Assembly: GCF_001580365.1 (NCBI RefSeq)
Contig: NZ_CP014480.1
Coordinates: 1,489,008-1,553,007 of the forward strand
Direction of reading: 5' to 3'
From: Kocuria turfanensis
GTDB taxonomy: Bacteria; Actinomycetota; Actinomycetes; Actinomycetales; Micrococcaceae
Length of the DNA: 64,000 bases
Within the stretch, counting starts at the first letter, position 1, and each line of letters begins with the position of its first letter. The translations under genes were made by a program, and so were the position numbers. The notes under the pieces are model-generated. The model did not search any database, had not been told where the DNA came from, and worked only from the letters and a program-made list of their open reading frames with translations. Below are positions 55,163 through 63,993 of the stretch, piece after piece.

Positions 55163-57373
55163 TCAGGGCGCCGTGCGGTCGGTGTGCTGCGGCTGCGCCG
55201 GCTCCCCCACGCCCTGGAAGCGCGGACGGGTGCCGAGGGCCTCGTTGATCGCACGGACCAGCGAGTTGGCCCGCGCGTTCTCCGGCAGCGTCTCGATCAG
55301 GACGGGGTTGCCCGCCCCGTCGGCCAGGGGGATCCGCCAGTTGGGGTACTCGTCGCCGGTGCCGGGCTGGTTCTGCATCCGCCGCTCGCCGACCGCGTCC
55401 ACGAGGGAGACGTTGAACAGCAGCGCCGGGGCCTGGCCCAGCCAGCGGTGCAGCGCCTCGACCCGGGCCTGCTCGCCCGTCGCCTCGCCCTCGGGCAGGA
55501 GCCCGTCCGCGGCCACGGCGGCGAAGAACGTGTCCAGCTGCTTCCGGGCCTCGGCGCGCTCCTCCTCCACCGGGCGGGCCAGGAGACCGAGCTGCTCGCG
55601 CACGTCCACCTGCACCCCCTGGAGGAAGCCCGCGGTGGGCGGGAAGTCGTGGGTGCTGACGGAGGCCATGCTCAGCTCCCGGTACCGCGCCGGCGGCAGG
55701 GGCTCGTCGCCGTCCATCTCGAACCACAGGATCGAGGTCCCGAGCACGCCGCGCTCGGCGAGGTACTCCCGCACCCACGGCTCCAGGGTGCCCAGGTCCT
55801 CGCCGACCACCACGGCCCCGGCGAGCTCGGCCTCGAGCGCCAGGATGCCCACCATCGCCTCGTGGTCGTAGTAGACGTAGGCGCCCTCGGAGGCCTCCTG
55901 GCCGTCCGGGATCCACCACAGCCGGAACAGGCCCAGGACGTGGTCCACCCGGATGCCGCCGGCGTGCCGGAAGATGGTGCGCAGCATGTCCCGCCAGGGC
56001 AGGTAGCCGGCCTCGGCGAGGCGCTCGGGGTGCCACGGGGGCTGGGACCAGTCCTGGCCCTTCTGGTTGTACATGTCCGCGGGCGCGCCCACGCTGACCC
56101 CGGATGCCAGCACGTCCTGCAGCATCCACGCGTCGGCGCCCTGCTTGTGCACGCCGACCGCGAGGTCGTGGATCACGCCGATGTCCATCCCGGCCAGGTG
56201 GGCGGCGCGCTGGGCGGACTCGAGCTGCTCGTCGAGCAGCCACTGCATCCACACGTAGAAGTCGATCCGGTGGGACAGCCGGGTCCGCGCCTCGGCCGCG
56301 TAGGGGGCGGCCGGGGACGCGGCGACGTCGCCCCACTCGGGGGCGTCCTCGCCGAGCTCCTCCCGCAGCGCGCACCACAGGCCGAAGTCCTGCAGGCCCT
56401 GCCCGCCCTCGGCCACGAACCGGCGCAGCTGCTGCTGGCGGTGCGGGGAGCGGCGGACCGTGAACAGCAGCTCGAGGCTCTTCAGCTTGGCCGCGTACGC
56501 CTTGTCCCGGTCGATGGTGCTGGTGTCGAGGTTCTCCCTGCGCTGGATGGCGGCGAGCGTGTTGACCACCTCGAGGTCGGCCGGGCGCAGGTAGGCGTAC
56601 TCGGGGACCTCGGCGATGCGCAGGTAGAGAGGGTTGAAGAACCGGCGGCTGGTGGGCAGGTACGGCGAGGGCTCCACCGGCGGGGTGGGCTCGGCGGCGT
56701 GCAGCGGGTTGACCAGCAGGTAGTCCGCACCCTGCTCCCCGGAGACCGCCGCGAGGCTCGCCAGGTCCGAGACGTCCCCCACACCCCAGGAGCGCCCCGA
56801 GGTCACCGAGTAGATCTGGGCCATGTAGCCCCAGCGCCGCCGGCCGTGCAGCCGGTCGGTGGTGGAGAGCCGGCGCGGGGTCACCGCCAGCGGCGTGGTG
56901 ACGGGCCGCCCGCCGTCGACGTCGGGGCACTCGGCCCGGACCTCGTACCAGCCCGGGCCGAGGTCCTCGGGGACCTCGAAGGTGACCTCCGCGGTGAGCA
57001 CCCCGTCGACGTCGCGCGGGGAGGGCCGGCTGTCGGCCTGCGGGGCCGTGGTCCGCGTCCCGTCCTCCCCCACGAGGGAGACGTGCACGGCCGAGCCGTG
57101 CGGGACGTGGGCCGCGAAGCGGGTGCGGGCGCCCTCGACGGCGACGACGACGGGCGGCAGCACCCGCCGCCACGGCGCCAGCTCCCGCCGGGCCAGGCAG
57201 GCCTCGACGGCGTCGTCGTCGCCGGCGTCGGCGCCCAGGGCGTCGAGGACGGCGCGCAGCGTGGCGTCCGGGACCTCCCGCTCCCGGCCGTCGAACCCGG
57301 AGTAGGTCGTGGAGACCCGGTACGCCTCGGCGAGCCGGTGCAGGGGGTCGGCAGTGCTGGTGGTGTCGGCCAT
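55163..57373 (-). CDS. malQ: 4-alpha-glucanotransferase (amylomaltase, GH77)
   Basis: 736 residues. HRIDFYVWMQWLLDEQL, HAGGIRVDHVLGLFRLWWIP (nucleophile Asp), VVVGEDLGTLEPWVREYL (acid/base Glu) and SVSTHDFPPTAG (third Asp) mark the GH77 (beta/alpha)8 barrel. An N-terminal beta domain of about 150 residues is present, as in actinobacterial MalQ. It disproportionates maltodextrins in glycogen/maltose metabolism. TAGAGT (57381-57386) is 7 nt before the ATG at 57373, favouring it over a GTG three codons upstream. Confidence 0.93.
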   Translation of the reverse strand: MADTTSTADPLHRLAEAYRVSTTYSGFDGREREVPDATLRAVLDALGADAGDDDAVEACLARRELAPWRRVLPPVVVAVEGARTRFAAHVPHGSAVHVSLVGEDGTRTTAPQADSRPSPRDVDGVLTAEVTFEVPEDLGPGWYEVRAECPDVDGGRPVTTPLAVTPRRLSTTDRLHGRRRWGYMAQIYSVTSGRSWGVGDVSDLASLAAVSGEQGADYLLVNPLHAAEPTPPVEPSPYLPTSRRFFNPLYLRIAEVPEYAYLRPADLEVVNTLAAIQRRENLDTSTIDRDKAYAAKLKSLELLFTVRRSPHRQQQLRRFVAEGGQGLQDFGLWCALREELGEDAPEWGDVAASPAAPYAAEARTRLSHRIDFYVWMQWLLDEQLESAQRAAHLAGMDIGVIHDLAVGVHKQGADAWMLQDVLASGVSVGAPADMYNQKGQDWSQPPWHPERLAEAGYLPWRDMLRTIFRHAGGIRVDHVLGLFRLWWIPDGQEASEGAYVYYDHEAMVGILALEAELAGAVVVGEDLGTLEPWVREYLAERGVLGTSILWFEMDGDEPLPPARYRELSMASVSTHDFPPTAGFLQGVQVDVREQLGLLARPVEEERAEARKQLDTFFAAVAADGLLPEGEATGEQARVEALHRWLGQAPALLFNVSLVDAVGERRMQNQPGTGDEYPNWRIPLADGAGNPVLIETLPENARANSLVRAINEALGTRPRFQGVGEPAQPQHTDRTAP

Positions 57374-57430
57374 GGGGACCACTCTAGCCAGAGCCCGCCC
57401 CGAGTCGCAGGGTGCTGATGATCCCGGCCG

Positions 57431-58477
57431 CTACGCCAGGGTCCGGGCGACGTCGACGACGAAGCGGTACCGCACGTCCGAGGCGACCACCCGGTCGTAG
57501 GCGGCGTCGACCTCGTCGGCGCCGATCAGCTCGATCTCCGCCTCGACGCCGTGCTCGGCGCAGAACTCGAGCATCTCCCGGTGCTCGGGGATGCCGCCGA
57601 CCATCGAGCCGGTGAGCACGCGCTGCGGGGCGATGAGCGCGCCGGGGCGGACGCTGTACGGCTCGGTGGGCAGGCCCACCGAGCAGAGCACGCCGTTGAC
57701 CCGCAGCAGGGACAGGTAGTCCTCGATGGGCAGGTCCGCGGAGACGGTGTTGATGATCAGGTCGAAGCGGCCCCGGTTGCGCTCGAACGTCTCCGGGTCC
57801 TTCGTGGCGAAGTAGTCGGTGGCCCCGAAGGCGAGCCCGTCCTCCTGCTTGGACAGGCTCTGGCTCAGGACGGTGACCTCGGCGCCCATGGCCGCGGCGA
57901 TCTTCACCGCCACGTGGCCCAGCCCGCCCATGCCCACGACCGCGACCTTGCTCCCGGGACCCGCGCCCCAGCGCTTGAGCGGGGCGTAGGTCGTGATCCC
58001 GGCGCACAGCAGCGGGGCGGCCTTCGCGGGGTCGAGGGCCTCGGGCACGCGCAGCACGAAGCGCTCGTCGACGACGATGCCCGCGCTGTAGCCGCCGCGC
58101 GTGGCGCTCCCGTCCGGCAGGGCGGTGTTGTAGGTGGCCACGACGCCCTCGGCGCAGAACTGCTCGAGGCCCTGGGTGCACTGGTCGCAGCGCCCGCAGG
58201 AGTCGACGAAGCAGCCGACGCCGACGGTGTCGCCGGCCGTGAAGCCCGTGACCTGGTCCCCCACCGCGCGCACGCGGCCCACGATCTCGTGGCCGGGGGT
58301 GACGGGGTACCGGGCGCCGCCCCACTCGTCGCGGACGGTGTGGATGTCGGAGTGGCAGATCCCGGCGTAGTCGATCTCGATCTCGACGTCGTGGGCGCCC
58401 ACCGGGCGGCGCTCGATCGTGGTGCGGCGGAAGCCGGAGTCGGCGGAGACGGCCTCGAGGGCGGGGAACGTGGTCAT
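57431..58477 (-). CDS. Zinc-dependent NAD(P) alcohol dehydrogenase (YahK/CAD-like)
   Basis: 348 residues. Catalytic zinc ligands Cys41-His42 (GICHSDIH) and His63-Glu64 (TPGHEIVG). Structural zinc cysteines lie in SCGRCDQCTQGLEQFC. The Rossmann motif is VVGMGGLGHVAVK. The cinnamyl-alcohol-dehydrogenase subgroup reduces a broad range of aldehydes, usually with NADPH. The gene may act in aldehyde detoxification. It follows the LLM enzyme on the same strand after 71 bp. Confidence 0.92.
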   Translation of the reverse strand: MTTFPALEAVSADSGFRRTTIERRPVGAHDVEIEIDYAGICHSDIHTVRDEWGGARYPVTPGHEIVGRVRAVGDQVTGFTAGDTVGVGCFVDSCGRCDQCTQGLEQFCAEGVVATYNTALPDGSATRGGYSAGIVVDERFVLRVPEALDPAKAAPLLCAGITTYAPLKRWGAGPGSKVAVVGMGGLGHVAVKIAAAMGAEVTVLSQSLSKQEDGLAFGATDYFATKDPETFERNRGRFDLIINTVSADLPIEDYLSLLRVNGVLCSVGLPTEPYSVRPGALIAPQRVLTGSMVGGIPEHREMLEFCAEHGVEAEIELIGADEVDAAYDRVVASDVRYRFVVDVARTLA

Positions 58478-58548
58478 GGGGTGCTCCTGTCGTGGGACGG
58501 GTCGTGCGGAAGGTCGTGGGGGTGCGGTGCGGACCGGCACGCGGGCTG

Positions 58549-59541
58549 CTACCAGGCGCGGGCCACCAGCTCGTACGAGCGGGCGCGCACCTCGGCGTCG
58601 TGAGCATAGCTGTTGAGCATCAGCTCGTCGGCGCGGGTGATCTCGACGACCTGCTCCAGCTCGGCGACCACCCGGTCGGGGGTGCCGACCGCCGAGACGG
58701 CCAGGTGCTCCTGGACCATGCTCGCCTCCGCCGCGGTCAGCTCCACGCGCTCGGTGGGCGGCTGCAGCGGGCGCCGGTCGTTGCGGGCGATCCCGCGCAC
58801 GAGCAGCTGGTGGGTGCTGAACTGCCGCCGCGCCTCCTCGTCGGTGTCCGCGGCCAGGACGTTCGCCGCGACCACCACGTACGGGCGCTCCACCGTGGCG
58901 GTCGGGGCGTCCGCGTCGAAGCGCTGCCGGTAGAGGGCGATCGCGTCCATGATCATGGCGGGGGCGAAGTGGGAGGCGAACGCGTAGGGCAGGCCGAGCC
59001 GGGCGGCGACCTCGGCGCCGCCCGTGGAGGAGCCGAGGATCCACAGGGGCACGTCCGTGTCCCGGGCCACGGGCGCCCGCACGACCTCCTGCTCCTGGCC
59101 GCCGAACAGCCGCACCAGCCGGCGGACGTCGGACTCGAAGGTGTCGTGGCCGGCGTGCCCGCGCCGCAGCTCGAGCGCGGTGCGCATGTCGGTGCCCGGC
59201 GCCCGGCCCAGGCCCAGCTCCACCCGGCCGGGGTAGAGGTTGGCGAGCGTGCCGAAGGCCTCGGCCACGGTCAGCGGGACGTGGTTGGGGAGCATGATCC
59301 CGCCCGAGCCCACGCGGATGCGCTCGGTGGCGGCCAGCGCCTGGCCGATCAGCACCGCCGTGGCGGAGGAGGCGAACGCCTCCGTGTTGTGGTGCTCGGC
59401 GTACCACAGACGCCGGTAGCCGGACGCGTCGAGCCGGCGGGCGAGGTCCACGGCCTCCCGGAGGGCGTCCGCGGTGGTGCGCCCCTCGGACCGGGGCACG
59501 AGGTCGAGGGCGGACAGCGGGATGCGGGGCGTGGTGGGCAC
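58549..59541 (-). CDS. LLM-class (luciferase-like) flavin-dependent oxidoreductase
   Basis: 330 residues. [20 protein letters not shown] near the N-terminus, [17 protein letters not shown] and [16 protein letters not shown] are signatures of the 'MsnO8' LLM oxidoreductase group, a TIM barrel using FMN or F420. It acts on unknown small molecules. Together with the ADH below it may form a two-gene redox unit. Divergent from the third HAD gene. Confidence 0.9.
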   Translation of the reverse strand: MPTTPRIPLSALDLVPRSEGRTTADALREAVDLARRLDASGYRRLWYAEHHNTEAFASSATAVLIGQALAATERIRVGSGGIMLPNHVPLTVAEAFGTLANLYPGRVELGLGRAPGTDMRTALELRRGHAGHDTFESDVRRLVRLFGGQEQEVVRAPVARDTDVPLWILGSSTGGAEVAARLGLPYAFASHFAPAMIMDAIALYRQRFDADAPTATVERPYVVVAANVLAADTDEEARRQFSTHQLLVRGIARNDRRPLQPPTERVELTAAEASMVQEHLAVSAVGTPDRVVAELEQVVEITRADELMLNSYAHDAEVRARSYELVARAW

Positions 59542-59676
59542 GGGCGGCTTCTTCCGTCGGGGAGGGGCACGAAGGGATCCGGTGGCGGCAACACCCCGGG
59601 CCGGGACGCTTATTCCGCGCCGTTGCCCTCCTCACATCCCGGCGACGGTCCGGCCCGCGTGAGGCACGATGGGACC

Positions 59677-60393
59677 ATGACGACTTTCCCGCCCCGGACC
59701 ACCTCGCCGTCCCCGGCCCACCCCGGGCTGTCCGCGCCCGCCGCGGACTGGTCGCCGGCGTGCGTGGTCTTCGACTGCGACGGGATCCTGATGGACACGG
59801 AGGCCAACTGGGCCCGCGTCCAGCGCGCCGTGGCGCAGCGCCACGGGCTGGCCTACACCGACGCGATGGAGCGCGCCATGATGGGCTGGTCCGCGGCGGA
59901 CGTGGCCACGGCGATCGCGGACGCCGCCGGGGCCGACCGCGCCCTGGTCCACGCCGACGTGCTGCGCACCGAGGAGGAGACCCTGACCGGTCAGATCGTC
60001 CCCCTGCCGGGCGCGCTGGAGACCGTGCGGGAGTTCGCGCAGCGGCTGCCGGTGGCCGTGGCCAGCAACTCCACGCGCACGATCCTCGGGGTGAAGCTGG
60101 AGCAGGCGGGCTTCGCCCCGCACCTCAGCACGTGGGTCTCCTCGGAGGACGTGGCGCACGGCAAGCCCGCCCCGGACATCTACGCCGAGGCCGTGCGGCG
60201 GCTGGGCTTCGCCCCGGCGGAGGCGCTGGCCGTGGAGGACTCCGCGGTGGGCGCGTCCTCGGCCGTGGCGGCGGGACTGGTGGTCGTGGCCGTGCCCTCG
60301 GTCCCGGACGGGGACCCCGTGCCGGCCCACCACCGGGTGGCGTCGCTGACGGATCCGGCGTTCCGGGTGCTCGTGGCCCGCTGGCTGGGCTGA
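59677..60393 (+). CDS. HAD-superfamily (subfamily IA) phosphatase
   Basis: 238 residues. Motif I VFDCDGILMDTEANW, motif II VASNST, motif III GKPAPDIYAEA and motif IV AVEDSAVGASS are intact. It has the helical cap typical of beta-phosphoglucomutase-like phosphatases. The first 28 residues are Pro/Ser-rich. The substrate is unknown. It is more distant from the two HAD genes at 2-3.6 kb than they are from each other. Confidence 0.88.
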   Translation: MTTFPPRTTSPSPAHPGLSAPAADWSPACVVFDCDGILMDTEANWARVQRAVAQRHGLAYTDAMERAMMGWSAADVATAIADAAGADRALVHADVLRTEEETLTGQIVPLPGALETVREFAQRLPVAVASNSTRTILGVKLEQAGFAPHLSTWVSSEDVAHGKPAPDIYAEAVRRLGFAPAEALAVEDSAVGASSAVAAGLVVVAVPSVPDGDPVPAHHRVASLTDPAFRVLVARWLG

Positions 60394-60418
60394 GCGGGAC
60401 GCCGACCCGGCGTCCCGC
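60394..60418. terminator. Bidirectional hairpin terminator
   Basis: GCGGGACGCCG, a 3-nt loop, then CGGCGTCCCGC: perfect 11-bp stem directly after the HAD stop, facing the convergent lyase gene. Confidence 0.8.
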
Positions 60419-60427
60419 CCGGTCGGC

Positions 60428-61273
60428 TCAGCGGTTCCAGATCCCGTAGGTCTGGGCCAGCTCGGAGACCTTGCGCGCCCGGGCCAGGCGGGGCAGGTAG
60501 CTGCCGTCGCCCACGACGTGCCCGGAGTCGTGCTGCGTGATGAGCTCGCGCGCCCAGGTGATCTCCTGCTCGCTCGGAGCGAGGTTGCGGTTGATCCCGT
60601 CCGTCTGGTCCGGGTCGAGGCACAGCTTGCCCGTCATGCCCATCGACTGGGTCACCGCGCACGCCTGCGCGAGCTCCTCCCCGGAGGCGCCCAGGGTCGG
60701 TCCGTCGATGGGCCCGGGCAGCTCGCCCACGCGGGAGGCGACCACGAGGCTCGAGCGCGCGAAGGCCAGGGCCATCGGGTCCGCGCTGACGCCGGTGTCG
60801 CGGCGGAAGTCGCCGACCCCGAACGCGAGCCGGAACACGCCCGGCGCCCGCGCGATGTCGTTGGCGTTCATGATGCCCACGGCGGACTCGATCAGCGCCA
60901 CCACCGGCGTGCCGGCCGGCGCCATCATGGCGGTCTTGGTGATGTGGTCGGGGTGCTCGGTCTTCGCGAGCATGATCCCGCGCAGGCGCCCCACCCGGCT
61001 CAGCGCGGCCAGGTCCTGCTCCCAGTACGGCGTGGTGATGTCGTTGATCCGCACCCAGGCGCTCGCACCGGCCTCCAGGGCCTCCACGACATTGCGCCGG
61101 GCCTGGTCCTTGCCGTCGGCCGGGATCGCGTCCTCGATGTCGAAGACGACCGAGTCGGCCTCGGACGCGAGCGCCGCCGGGAAGACGGACGGGTCGGCGG
61201 CGGAGGTGAGCAGCCACGAGCGGGACAGGCGGGCCGGCAGCGCGGCGGCGCGCTGGTTGCGGTAGGGGGCCAC
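60428..61273 (-). CDS. HpcH/HpaI aldolase / citrate-lyase-beta-like CoA ester lyase
   Basis: 281 residues of the CitE/malyl-CoA lyase family. VVFDIEDAIP (metal Glu/Asp), AWVRIND (Arg), LRGIMLAKTE, VALIESAVGIMNA (metal Glu) and KLCLDPDQTDGINR (which would be KxxIHPxQ in CitE) are recognisable. It likely cleaves a malyl- or citramalyl-CoA-type ester; the exact substrate is unknown. The GTG start follows GAAAGGACC. Confidence 0.87.
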   Translation of the reverse strand: MAPYRNQRAAALPARLSRSWLLTSAADPSVFPAALASEADSVVFDIEDAIPADGKDQARRNVVEALEAGASAWVRINDITTPYWEQDLAALSRVGRLRGIMLAKTEHPDHITKTAMMAPAGTPVVALIESAVGIMNANDIARAPGVFRLAFGVGDFRRDTGVSADPMALAFARSSLVVASRVGELPGPIDGPTLGASGEELAQACAVTQSMGMTGKLCLDPDQTDGINRNLAPSEQEITWARELITQHDSGHVVGDGSYLPRLARARKVSELAQTYGIWNR

Positions 61274-61393
61274 GGGAGGTCCTTTCCGGGACGAGGGGCG
61301 GAGGGCGGAGGGCCCGGCGGTCCGCCTCCTGGTGCGCGGACCCGGACCGCACCAGCTGACCAGTCTAGGCGGCGCGCCGCGGTGGGACGCCGC

Positions 61394-62470
61394 TCAGACG
61401 GCCAGGGGGGTGTGACGTCGGTCAACCCGTTCCTCGGGGCGGACGGGGCCCGGCGCGGTCCCCGCGCCGAAGGGCGAGCTGCCGAGGGCCTCCCGGCCGT
61501 GCGCGGAGACCCAGTTGCGCAGGTCGGGCCCCGCCGGCACGATCTGGGACGGGTTGATGTCCTCGTGGACGATGTAGTAGTGCTCCTTGACCTGCTGGAA
61601 GTCCACGGTATCCCCGAAGCCGGGGGTCTGGAAGAGGTCCCGGGCGTAGCCCCACAGGTGCGGCATCTCGGTGAGCTTGTTCCGCGAGCACTTGAAGTGG
61701 GAGTGGTAGACCGGGTCGAAGCGCACGAGGGTGGTGAACAGCCGCACGTCGGCCTCGGTGATGTGCTCGCCCATGAGGTAGCGGCGGGTGGCGAGGCGCT
61801 CCTCGAGCCAGTCCAGCGCCGCCCACAGCCGCTCGTAGGCCTTCTCGTAGGCCTGCTGGGAGCCGGCGAAGCCGCACCGGTACACGCCGTTGTTGACCTC
61901 GGTGTAGACCCGCCGCATGACCTGCCGCATCTCGTCCTCGAGCTCGGCCGGCCAGAGGTCCGGGGCGCCCTCCCGGTGGAAGGCGGTCCACTCCTTGGCG
62001 AGGTCCTCGGTGAGCTGGGCGAAGTCGTTGGTCACCACCTTCCCGCTCGCGATCTCCACGACGGCGGGCACGGTGATGCCCCGCGGGTAGTCCGGGTAGC
62101 GGGCGAAGTACGCCTCCTGGAGCCGCTCGATGCCCAGGACGGGGTCCCGGCCGTCCGGATCGAGGTCGAAGGTCCAGGACCGGGCGTCGTGCACCGGACC
62201 GGGCAGCCCCACCGAGAGGGCGTCCTCCAGCCCCAGCAGGCGGCGCACGATCAGGGTGCGGTTGGCCCAGGGACAGGCCCGGGCGGCGACGAGCCGGTAG
62301 CGACCGGCCTCCACCGGCCAGGCGCGGGCCCCCTCGCCCAGCCGGGCGCGCTCCGGGTCGCGGACGATCCGGTCCTCGATGTAGGTGGTGTCCCGGGTGA
62401 ACTCCTCCCCCGGGTGCACGTAGGCGCCGGCGGTGCTGTGCTGGGACTGACGGGTGGTGCGTGGGGACAT
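61394..62470 (-). CDS. Glutathionyl-hydroquinone reductase-like protein (GST omega/YqjG/ECM4 family)
   Basis: 358 residues. RYRLVAARACPWANRTLIVRRL carries the catalytic Cys66 (xCPWA) of glutathionyl-(hydro)quinone reductases. GITVPAVVEIASGKVVTNDF, EVNNGVYRCGFAGSQQAYEKA and RYLMGEHITEADVRLFTTLVRFDPVYHSHFKC follow in family order. E. coli YqjG reductively removes glutathione from hydroquinone conjugates; in a mycothiol organism the thiol partner may be mycothiol. GAGGAG precedes the ATG. A MarR-type half-symmetric operator lies about 90 bp upstream. Confidence 0.92.
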   Translation of the reverse strand: MSPRTTRQSQHSTAGAYVHPGEEFTRDTTYIEDRIVRDPERARLGEGARAWPVEAGRYRLVAARACPWANRTLIVRRLLGLEDALSVGLPGPVHDARSWTFDLDPDGRDPVLGIERLQEAYFARYPDYPRGITVPAVVEIASGKVVTNDFAQLTEDLAKEWTAFHREGAPDLWPAELEDEMRQVMRRVYTEVNNGVYRCGFAGSQQAYEKAYERLWAALDWLEERLATRRYLMGEHITEADVRLFTTLVRFDPVYHSHFKCSRNKLTEMPHLWGYARDLFQTPGFGDTVDFQQVKEHYYIVHEDINPSQIVPAGPDLRNWVSAHGREALGSSPFGAGTAPGPVRPEERVDRRHTPLAV

Positions 62471-62554
62471 GCTGGCTCCTCGGGGCTGCGCTGCCGGACG
62501 GCGGGTCGCCGGCGGGCCGGTGACGGAGCGGCCGCTGGGCCGCTCCCGCTTTTG

Positions 62555-62566
62555 ATGATATGTCAA
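62555..62566 (-). promoter_or_regulatory. Candidate MarR operator upstream of the hydroquinone reductase
   Basis: Minus strand TTGACATATCAT matches TTGA-N4-TCAA with one mismatch and shares the first seven bases TTGACAT with the perfect site at 63339. TATCAT could itself be a -10 box, so binding would block transcription. It sits in an unusually AT-rich patch (62548-62570) in an otherwise GC-rich region. Confidence 0.6.
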
Positions 62567-62654
62567 TAATGCGCTGGAGCACCAGACCGGGTGCCGTCGG
62601 GGGTGAGGTCTACAGTAGAGCCGTCCAGCACTCCTCCACCACGGGACCCCGCCC

Positions 62655-63332
62655 ATGAGCAGCCACGGCCACGAGCCCGAGTACGGGCAGCGCATTCCCC
62701 ACCGGGACCTCCCGGCGCCCGCCCCGGCGCCGCGGGCGTCCCCGGCCTCACCGCGAGCGACCCGCCGGATGGCCCGCGGCCTCTCCTTCACACTGGTCCT
62801 GCTGGGCGTCCTGCTGGGCGCCGGGCTCGCCGCGCAGGACGTGGTCTGGGGCTGGCTCGTCGGCGCGCTGCTGGCCGCGCCCGGGGCCGCCGGCTTCGTG
62901 GCCGTCCAGGCCCAGCTGCACCCCGCCCTGCGGGACCCCGCGGCACCGCCCCTGCGGAGCCGCTCGAGGTGGTGGCTGATCCCCGCGGCCCTGCTGGCGC
63001 TCGGCCTGCTCCCGCTCGCCGGGGCGTTCGCGGTGGAGCCCGCCCTCGAGGGCACCGCGCGCGCCGACCTGGTCGACGAGTACGTCAGCGTGCTGGTCGT
63101 CTCCGGCATGACCCTGGTGGTCTCGGCGGGCCTGGGCTTCGGACTGGTCGCCATGGCGACGTTCACCCCTCCGGACGACGACGACTCCCCGCTGCGCCCC
63201 ACCGGCTACGCCGAGCGCCTGCGGCGGACCGACCCCCGGGAGCACTACGACTCGGACTGGATCCGACGCGGCCGGGGACCCCGGTACGGCCCCGACGGCG
63301 ACCCCTCGCCCGGAGGGCCACCCGGCACTTGA
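62655..63332 (+). CDS. Four-span membrane protein, function unknown
   Basis: 225 residues. A cytoplasmic Pro/Ala/Arg N-terminus (1-40) is followed by hydrophobic segments at about 42-62, 66-88, 107-129 and 146-168, then a charged Asp/Arg/Gly C-terminus. No motif I recognise. It lies between the hydroquinone reductase and marR; its stop is only 7 bp before the marR operator, but marR has its own promoter. Membership in the regulon is unproven. Confidence 0.65.
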   Translation: MSSHGHEPEYGQRIPHRDLPAPAPAPRASPASPRATRRMARGLSFTLVLLGVLLGAGLAAQDVVWGWLVGALLAAPGAAGFVAVQAQLHPALRDPAAPPLRSRSRWWLIPAALLALGLLPLAGAFAVEPALEGTARADLVDEYVSVLVVSGMTLVVSAGLGFGLVAMATFTPPDDDDSPLRPTGYAERLRRTDPREHYDSDWIRRGRGPRYGPDGDPSPGGPPGT

Positions 63333-63356
63333 CTTTGGTTGACATGTCAATATAAG
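63329..63356 (+). promoter_or_regulatory. marR promoter with embedded operator
   Basis: -35 TTGACT (63329-63334), 16 bp, -10 TATAAG (63351-63356). TTGACATGTCAA (63339-63350), a perfect 12-bp palindrome, fills the spacer up to the -10. The arrangement is typical of an autorepressed MarR-family gene. Confidence 0.85.
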
Positions 63357-63391
63357 CTGGGAGGTCCCGCCCCGCACGAGAGGACCCCCGC

Positions 63392-63874
63392 ATGAACACC
63401 CCGGAGCCCGCCGAGGTCAACTGGCTGACCGACGAGGAACAGAGCGCCTGGCGGAGCTTCCTGGCGCTGAGCCGTGGCATGCAGACCGCGATCGACCGCC
63501 AGCTGTCCCGGGACAGCGCGCTGTCCGGCTCGGAGTACGAGGTCCTCGTCCCGCTCTCCGAGAGCAGCACCGGGGTGATCCGGTCCCGGGACCTCATGCA
63601 CGCGCTCGGCTGGGAGCGCAGCCGGCTGTCCCACCTGCTCTCGCGGATGGCCCGCCGCGGCCTGCTCGAGCGCCTGCGGTGCGACAGCGACGCCCGGGGC
63701 CTCGACGTGCGGATCACCCCGGAGGGCCGCCGCGCCATCGAGGCCGCCGCCCCCGGCCATCTCGAGATGGTGCGCGCGGCGTTCGTCGACCACCTGACGC
63801 AGGAGGAGATGGACACCCTGCGCCGCGTCTCCGGCAAGGTCATCCCCCGGCTCGAGGAGCTGGGGCTGTGCTGA
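63392..63874 (+). CDS. MarR-family transcriptional regulator
   Basis: 160 residues. Winged helix-turn-helix: SGSEYEVLVPLSES, RSRDLMHALGWERSRLSHLLSRMARRGLLERLRC, then wing CDSDARGLDVRITPEG. The N- and C-terminal helices make the dimer interface. Two cysteines are present: Cys97 at the base of the DNA-binding wing and Cys160 as the last residue. Either could sense quinones or oxidants as in thiol-based MarR regulators (inference). Its promoter contains its probable operator. Likely a repressor of itself, of the hydroquinone reductase and perhaps of doxX/DJ-1 at 7.4 kb. Confidence 0.9.
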   Translation: MNTPEPAEVNWLTDEEQSAWRSFLALSRGMQTAIDRQLSRDSALSGSEYEVLVPLSESSTGVIRSRDLMHALGWERSRLSHLLSRMARRGLLERLRCDSDARGLDVRITPEGRRAIEAAAPGHLEMVRAAFVDHLTQEEMDTLRRVSGKVIPRLEELGLC

Positions 63875-63899
63875 CGCCGGCCGCCTGACCCGCTGGGGT

Positions 63900-63927
63900 C
63901 CTGCCCGGACCGGCCCGTCCGGGCAGG
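63900..63927 (+). terminator. Terminator of marR
   Basis: CCTGCCCGGAC, a 6-nt loop, then GTCCGGGCAGG: perfect 11-bp stem 26 bp past the stop. Confidence 0.75.
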
Positions 63928-63954
63928 AGCGCCCGGGGCGCGGTGAGGGCAAGG

Positions 63955-63993
63955 GACAGGCCCTGCCGCATGGGGGGATCGGCAGGGCCTGTC
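63955..63993 (-). terminator. Hairpin terminator near the right edge
   Basis: GACAGGCCCTGCCG, an 11-nt loop, then CGGCAGGGCCTGTC: perfect 14-bp stem. It probably ends a gene beyond the window running toward marR. Strand is inferred. Confidence 0.65.
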
